From Candidatus Methanophaga sp. GoMg3.2 (GTDB lineage: Archaea > Halobacteriota > Syntropharchaeia > Alkanophagales > Methanospirareceae): DNA of 7,218 bases. This document shows, one piece after another, positions 4,866 through 7,218 of this stretch (its first letter is position 1; the number at the start of each line of letters is the position of its first letter). Where the stretch lies: positions 1 through 7,218 of the forward strand of contig QBUN01000423.1 of NCBI GenBank assembly GCA_013180565.1. Reading direction: 5' to 3'. Under the pieces are notes generated by a model that did no database searches, was not told the origin of the DNA, and saw only the letters and a list, made by a program, of their open reading frames with translations. A program made the position numbers and the translations under genes.

Positions 4866-6226
4866 TCTTCAAAAGAATAAAGTCCGAGGGTTTGGCTCAG
4901 AATTCCTATTTTATATGTTCGGAGGACGAGGCGGTCGTAATTGATCCCCGAAGAGATTGTGAGGTTTACATTGACTTAGCTAAGCGAGAAGAAGTTAAAA
5001 TCAAGTACATATTTGAAACACATCGTAATGAAGACTACGTTATTGGGTCTATAGAGCTGTCCAACCTCACCCGTGCTGAGATCTTCCACGGTCCGGGCTT
5101 GAACTGGGGATATGGCACTATTCTTCATAATGGCAATGTATCTCACATTGGGAACTTGAAACTCACTGCATTACACACCCCAGGGCATACGGGTGAGAGC
5201 ATGTCCTACGTCTTAGCAGAGAGCGAAGAACCTGTGCTGGTCTTCACAGGAGATGCACTTTTTGTTGGTGATGTGGGCAGAATAGACATTTATGGCCCTG
5301 AGGAAGCGCCAAGGTTAGCGGGAGCGCTCTACGACAGCATCTTTAACAAAATACTTACCCTCGGTGACGGCGTTATCCTCTGCCCTGCACATGGTGCCGG
5401 CTCGGTCTGCGGTGGGAAGATCAGTGCTAGGGATGAGAGCACGATAGGCATAGAGCGAGCCCAAAACCCCGTGCTTCAACTGAGTAAGGAAGATTTCATC
5501 GAGCACAAAGTCAGCGAGCACCATGAACGCCCCCCTTATTTTCGTCAGATGGAGAAATACAATCTTGAAGGACCGCCTTTGTTAGGGAGATTACCGATCC
5601 CCCCTCCTCTAACACCTGAAATGTTTAAGGAGGAAATGGAGCGTGGAGCGGTGGTTGTGGACGCCAGAACACCGCCTGCCTTTGGTGGTGCCCATATTAA
5701 GGGTTCTTACAGCATCTGGCTTGAGGGTTTACCTGCATACGCCGGCTGGGTCCTGACTTATGAAAAGCCGATTCTGCTGGTGCTTGAGTGCCGTGACCAC
5801 TTGGATAAAGCAGTCCGCTATCTCGTACGGCTCGGCTACGACAATATAGTAGGATATCTGAGGGGTGGAATCGAAGCCTGGTATGACTCTGGCTTTAGGA
5901 TTGAGTATATGGGACTCTCGAGTGTGCACAACCTCAAACAGCGGCTTGACAGTGGCGAGGATGTCCTGGTACTCGATGTACGGGATGAGAACGAGTGGAA
6001 AGAAGGGCATATTAAGGGCGCTCTGCATATTTATGCCGGGCAACTCGAGAGCAGGCTGAGGGAGATACCTCGTGACCGCTCCATCACCATCGTCTGCAAT
6101 GTGGGTCATCGTGCGAGTCTGGCTGCGAGCATCCTTCTTAGAGCGGGCTATCCAAATGTATGCTGTGACGTTCTTGGTAGTATGACTGCATGGCGTGTCA
6201 GCAATTTCCCAATGACAAAGGAATAA
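4862..6226 (+). CDS. Metallo-beta-lactamase-fold protein with two C-terminal rhodanese domains
   Basis: 454 residues with three domains. The MBL-fold domain (about 1-205) is of the persulfide dioxygenase/glyoxalase II type: HTPGHTGES (H109), FTGDALFVGDVGR (D131) and CPAHGAG (H177) are conserved. The usual THxHxDH motif instead reads T53-H-R-N-E-D-Y59, so the second His is Asn and the final His is Tyr. In ETHE1-type enzymes that second His is an iron ligand. Rhodanese domain 1 (about 250-345) has VVVDARTPPAFGGAHIKGS and Cys310 in ECRDHLD. Domain 2 (about 353-450) has VLDVRDENEWKEGHIKGA and the loop C412-N-V-G-H-R417. Both keep their Cys. By family the protein should process glutathione-, CoA- or protein-bound persulfides. 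Oxygen-dependent dioxygenation is doubtful in an apparent anaerobe and with this site. GGGGG lies about 10 nt before the ATG, and the ATGA overlap couples it to the rhodanese-ferritin gene. No signal peptide. Confidence 0.9.
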   Translation: MIFKRIKSEGLAQNSYFICSEDEAVVIDPRRDCEVYIDLAKREEVKIKYIFETHRNEDYVIGSIELSNLTRAEIFHGPGLNWGYGTILHNGNVSHIGNLKLTALHTPGHTGESMSYVLAESEEPVLVFTGDALFVGDVGRIDIYGPEEAPRLAGALYDSIFNKILTLGDGVILCPAHGAGSVCGGKISARDESTIGIERAQNPVLQLSKEDFIEHKVSEHHERPPYFRQMEKYNLEGPPLLGRLPIPPPLTPEMFKEEMERGAVVVDARTPPAFGGAHIKGSYSIWLEGLPAYAGWVLTYEKPILLVLECRDHLDKAVRYLVRLGYDNIVGYLRGGIEAWYDSGFRIEYMGLSSVHNLKQRLDSGEDVLVLDVRDENEWKEGHIKGALHIYAGQLESRLREIPRDRSITIVCNVGHRASLAASILLRAGYPNVCCDVLGSMTAWRVSNFPMTKE

Positions 6227-6247
6227 GAAATGAAGGTTCTTCAGTTT

Positions 6248-6263
6248 TTGAGTGGCTACTCAA
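6248..6263. repeat. Inverted repeat TTGAGT-GGCT-ACTCAA between convergent genes
   Basis: Six-bp perfect arms with a 4-nt loop. It lies in the 33-bp gap between the convergent stops at 6226 (plus) and 6260 (minus), and overlaps the minus-strand stop. On the plus strand a T5 run (6245-6249) comes before the stem rather than after it, so it does not look like a classical terminator. It may mark the end of both transcripts. Confidence 0.35.
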
Positions 6264-7218
6264 CCAATAATGCCTTCTTCATAACCTTTCAGCGTTTCTT
6301 CCCAATATTCTTTCGCTGTCTGTTCTGGGTCATCATTAAACTTTTCAATCCAACGGTCTAATTCTCCATTTTCTGCGGGCATTTTCTTCCTTACCTCTGG
6401 CAGGTACGTGCGGATGACGTCCTTAGTCTTCTTAGTCTCCCAGAACACCGGATACTGATTTGCTTTACGGTCATATTCTACAATTTTTTGCATGAGCCCT
6501 CGACAATGTTCATAAAGGTTGAGGTTAATACTTCTACCCCTACGCAGGAGCGTCTCCACCGTTTTCTCTGTCCAACCCCTGTGAAACCTGCATACCCCCA
6601 TCTCCTCTGAGTACAGCTCCTTTATTGCACGTTCAGCACAACTCTTACCCAGCTCTCTCGGTGGCAGTGAATTTATAGTGTAGTTAGTGAGGTATTTTCC
6701 CTGAATGGGCATAGGCACGAAAGCTCCGGGCACCCAATATTGTATGGGTGACATGCACCCGATTTTTCCATAAGGGATATATAGCGTGCTATCAACAAAC
6801 GTATTGCCAAAACTCTTTACTCGCTCTGCGAATTGCTTGTCAAGCTCTTTCGCTGCAACTCTAACGCCCATAGCTAAGATAGCTCCAATACCCTCACCGT
6901 AGGCAACGAGTTCAGCAAGTTTTATTACCGCTTTTGCATTTCCATGCGAGAATTCTATCTTATAATTTCGTGGGGCAAACTCGACATCAGCCTCCAGTCC
7001 AAGTTCCTCTTTTCTGAGCAGGCCTTTATGGATACATTCCAAAATCCATGAACTCACATTACCAAACTCGATGGCATCAAACCCCATTACTTCTACTTCT
7101 TTCACCGCCTTCTCGGCATCTCGTTGGTCAAAGATACCCGAGTTCGGACCCAGAGCCTCGTATGGCTCGTAGTCCTTCTTGTGTTCGTGGTAGATCTTTT
7201 TGCAGGTCAAAGGACATG
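6260..7218 (-). CDS. Aldehyde:ferredoxin oxidoreductase family protein, C-terminal half (cut by window edge)
   Basis: The visible part is the last 318 residues; the family averages about 600, so the start lies beyond 7218. The first visible residues are C-P-L-T-C, the last two Cys of the CxxCxxxC motif that holds the [4Fe-4S] cluster beside the tungstopterin. The fourth cluster Cys is in MGVCRFHRGW (TGC at 6590-6592). Between them are ALGPNSGIFDQRD, then MGFDAIEFGNVSSWILECIH and VAYGEGIGAILAMG, all typical of AOR domains 2 and 3. The Asp usually five residues before the fourth Cys is Glu here. The enzyme oxidises aldehydes to acids, reducing ferredoxin, in the cytoplasm. The GxCRFHRGW segment recalls glyceraldehyde-3-phosphate:ferredoxin oxidoreductases, but I hold that subgroup at low confidence. 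A leucine TTG at 7210 could be mistaken for a start codon; the frame is open to the edge. It converges on the rhodanese operon and is probably not co-regulated with it. Confidence 0.85.
   Translation of the reverse strand, partial: CPLTCKKIYHEHKKDYEPYEALGPNSGIFDQRDAEKAVKEVEVMGFDAIEFGNVSSWILECIHKGLLRKEELGLEADVEFAPRNYKIEFSHGNAKAVIKLAELVAYGEGIGAILAMGVRVAAKELDKQFAERVKSFGNTFVDSTLYIPYGKIGCMSPIQYWVPGAFVPMPIQGKYLTNYTINSLPPRELGKSCAERAIKELYSEEMGVCRFHRGWTEKTVETLLRRGRSINLNLYEHCRGLMQKIVEYDRKANQYPVFWETKKTKDVIRTYLPEVRKKMPAENGELDRWIEKFNDDPEQTAKEYWEETLKGYEEGIIG

Noticed and set aside
4098..6109. Minus-strand and alternate plus-strand frames inside the rhodanese operon
   Set aside because: All lie within two genes supported by strong domain motifs in the main frame.

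Overview
The window looks archaeal, most likely a strictly anaerobic euryarchaeon; assignment to a methanogen- or ANME-related group is only my inference. Three things support this. Promoters are TATA-box type, and one gene appears leaderless. The largest unknown protein ends in a winged helix resembling archaeal TFE. The right edge carries the C-terminal half of a tungsten-type aldehyde:ferredoxin oxidoreductase. The encoded functions centre on iron, sulfur and redox handling: two ferritin-like diiron proteins, three rhodanese domains, a metallo-beta-lactamase (MBL) fold protein, and a regulator with a cysteine-bearing C-terminus.

Left part, about 1-1440, minus strand. This reads as a partly decayed row of genes. 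In transcription order it holds a 32-codon fragment of a small DsrE- or CutA-like protein (1308-1406), an Hsp20 gene broken by an in-frame TGA and cut short (962-1285), an intact ferritin-like gene with its own TATA box and Shine-Dalgarno (SD) site (322-837), and the first ~45 residues of an NADPH-dependent FMN reductase (139-315). Only the ferritin-like gene looks functional. None of the three fragments is apparent from long-ORF calling alone.

Centre, 1426-3806. A SufR/COG2345-like helix-turn-helix regulator (minus strand) is divergent from a 548-residue protein of unknown function that has a winged helix at each end. They share a 100-bp promoter region. A/T-rich dyads built on AAAACTTTTT occur in that promoter, at the regulator's 3' end and upstream of the ferritin-like gene, so they are candidate operators.

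Right part, 3807-7218. A 200-bp spacer with short tandem 9-mers and an ATATAC palindrome precedes a two-gene plus-strand operon: a rhodanese/ferritin-like fusion, overlapped by ATGA with an MBL-rhodanese-rhodanese protein. Together these could move persulfide sulfur and protect iron-sulfur chemistry from peroxide or oxygen, but the MBL metal site is visibly altered. The operon converges on the aldehyde:ferredoxin oxidoreductase gene, which is cut by the window edge. No tRNA, rRNA, CRISPR array or complete mobile element is visible.
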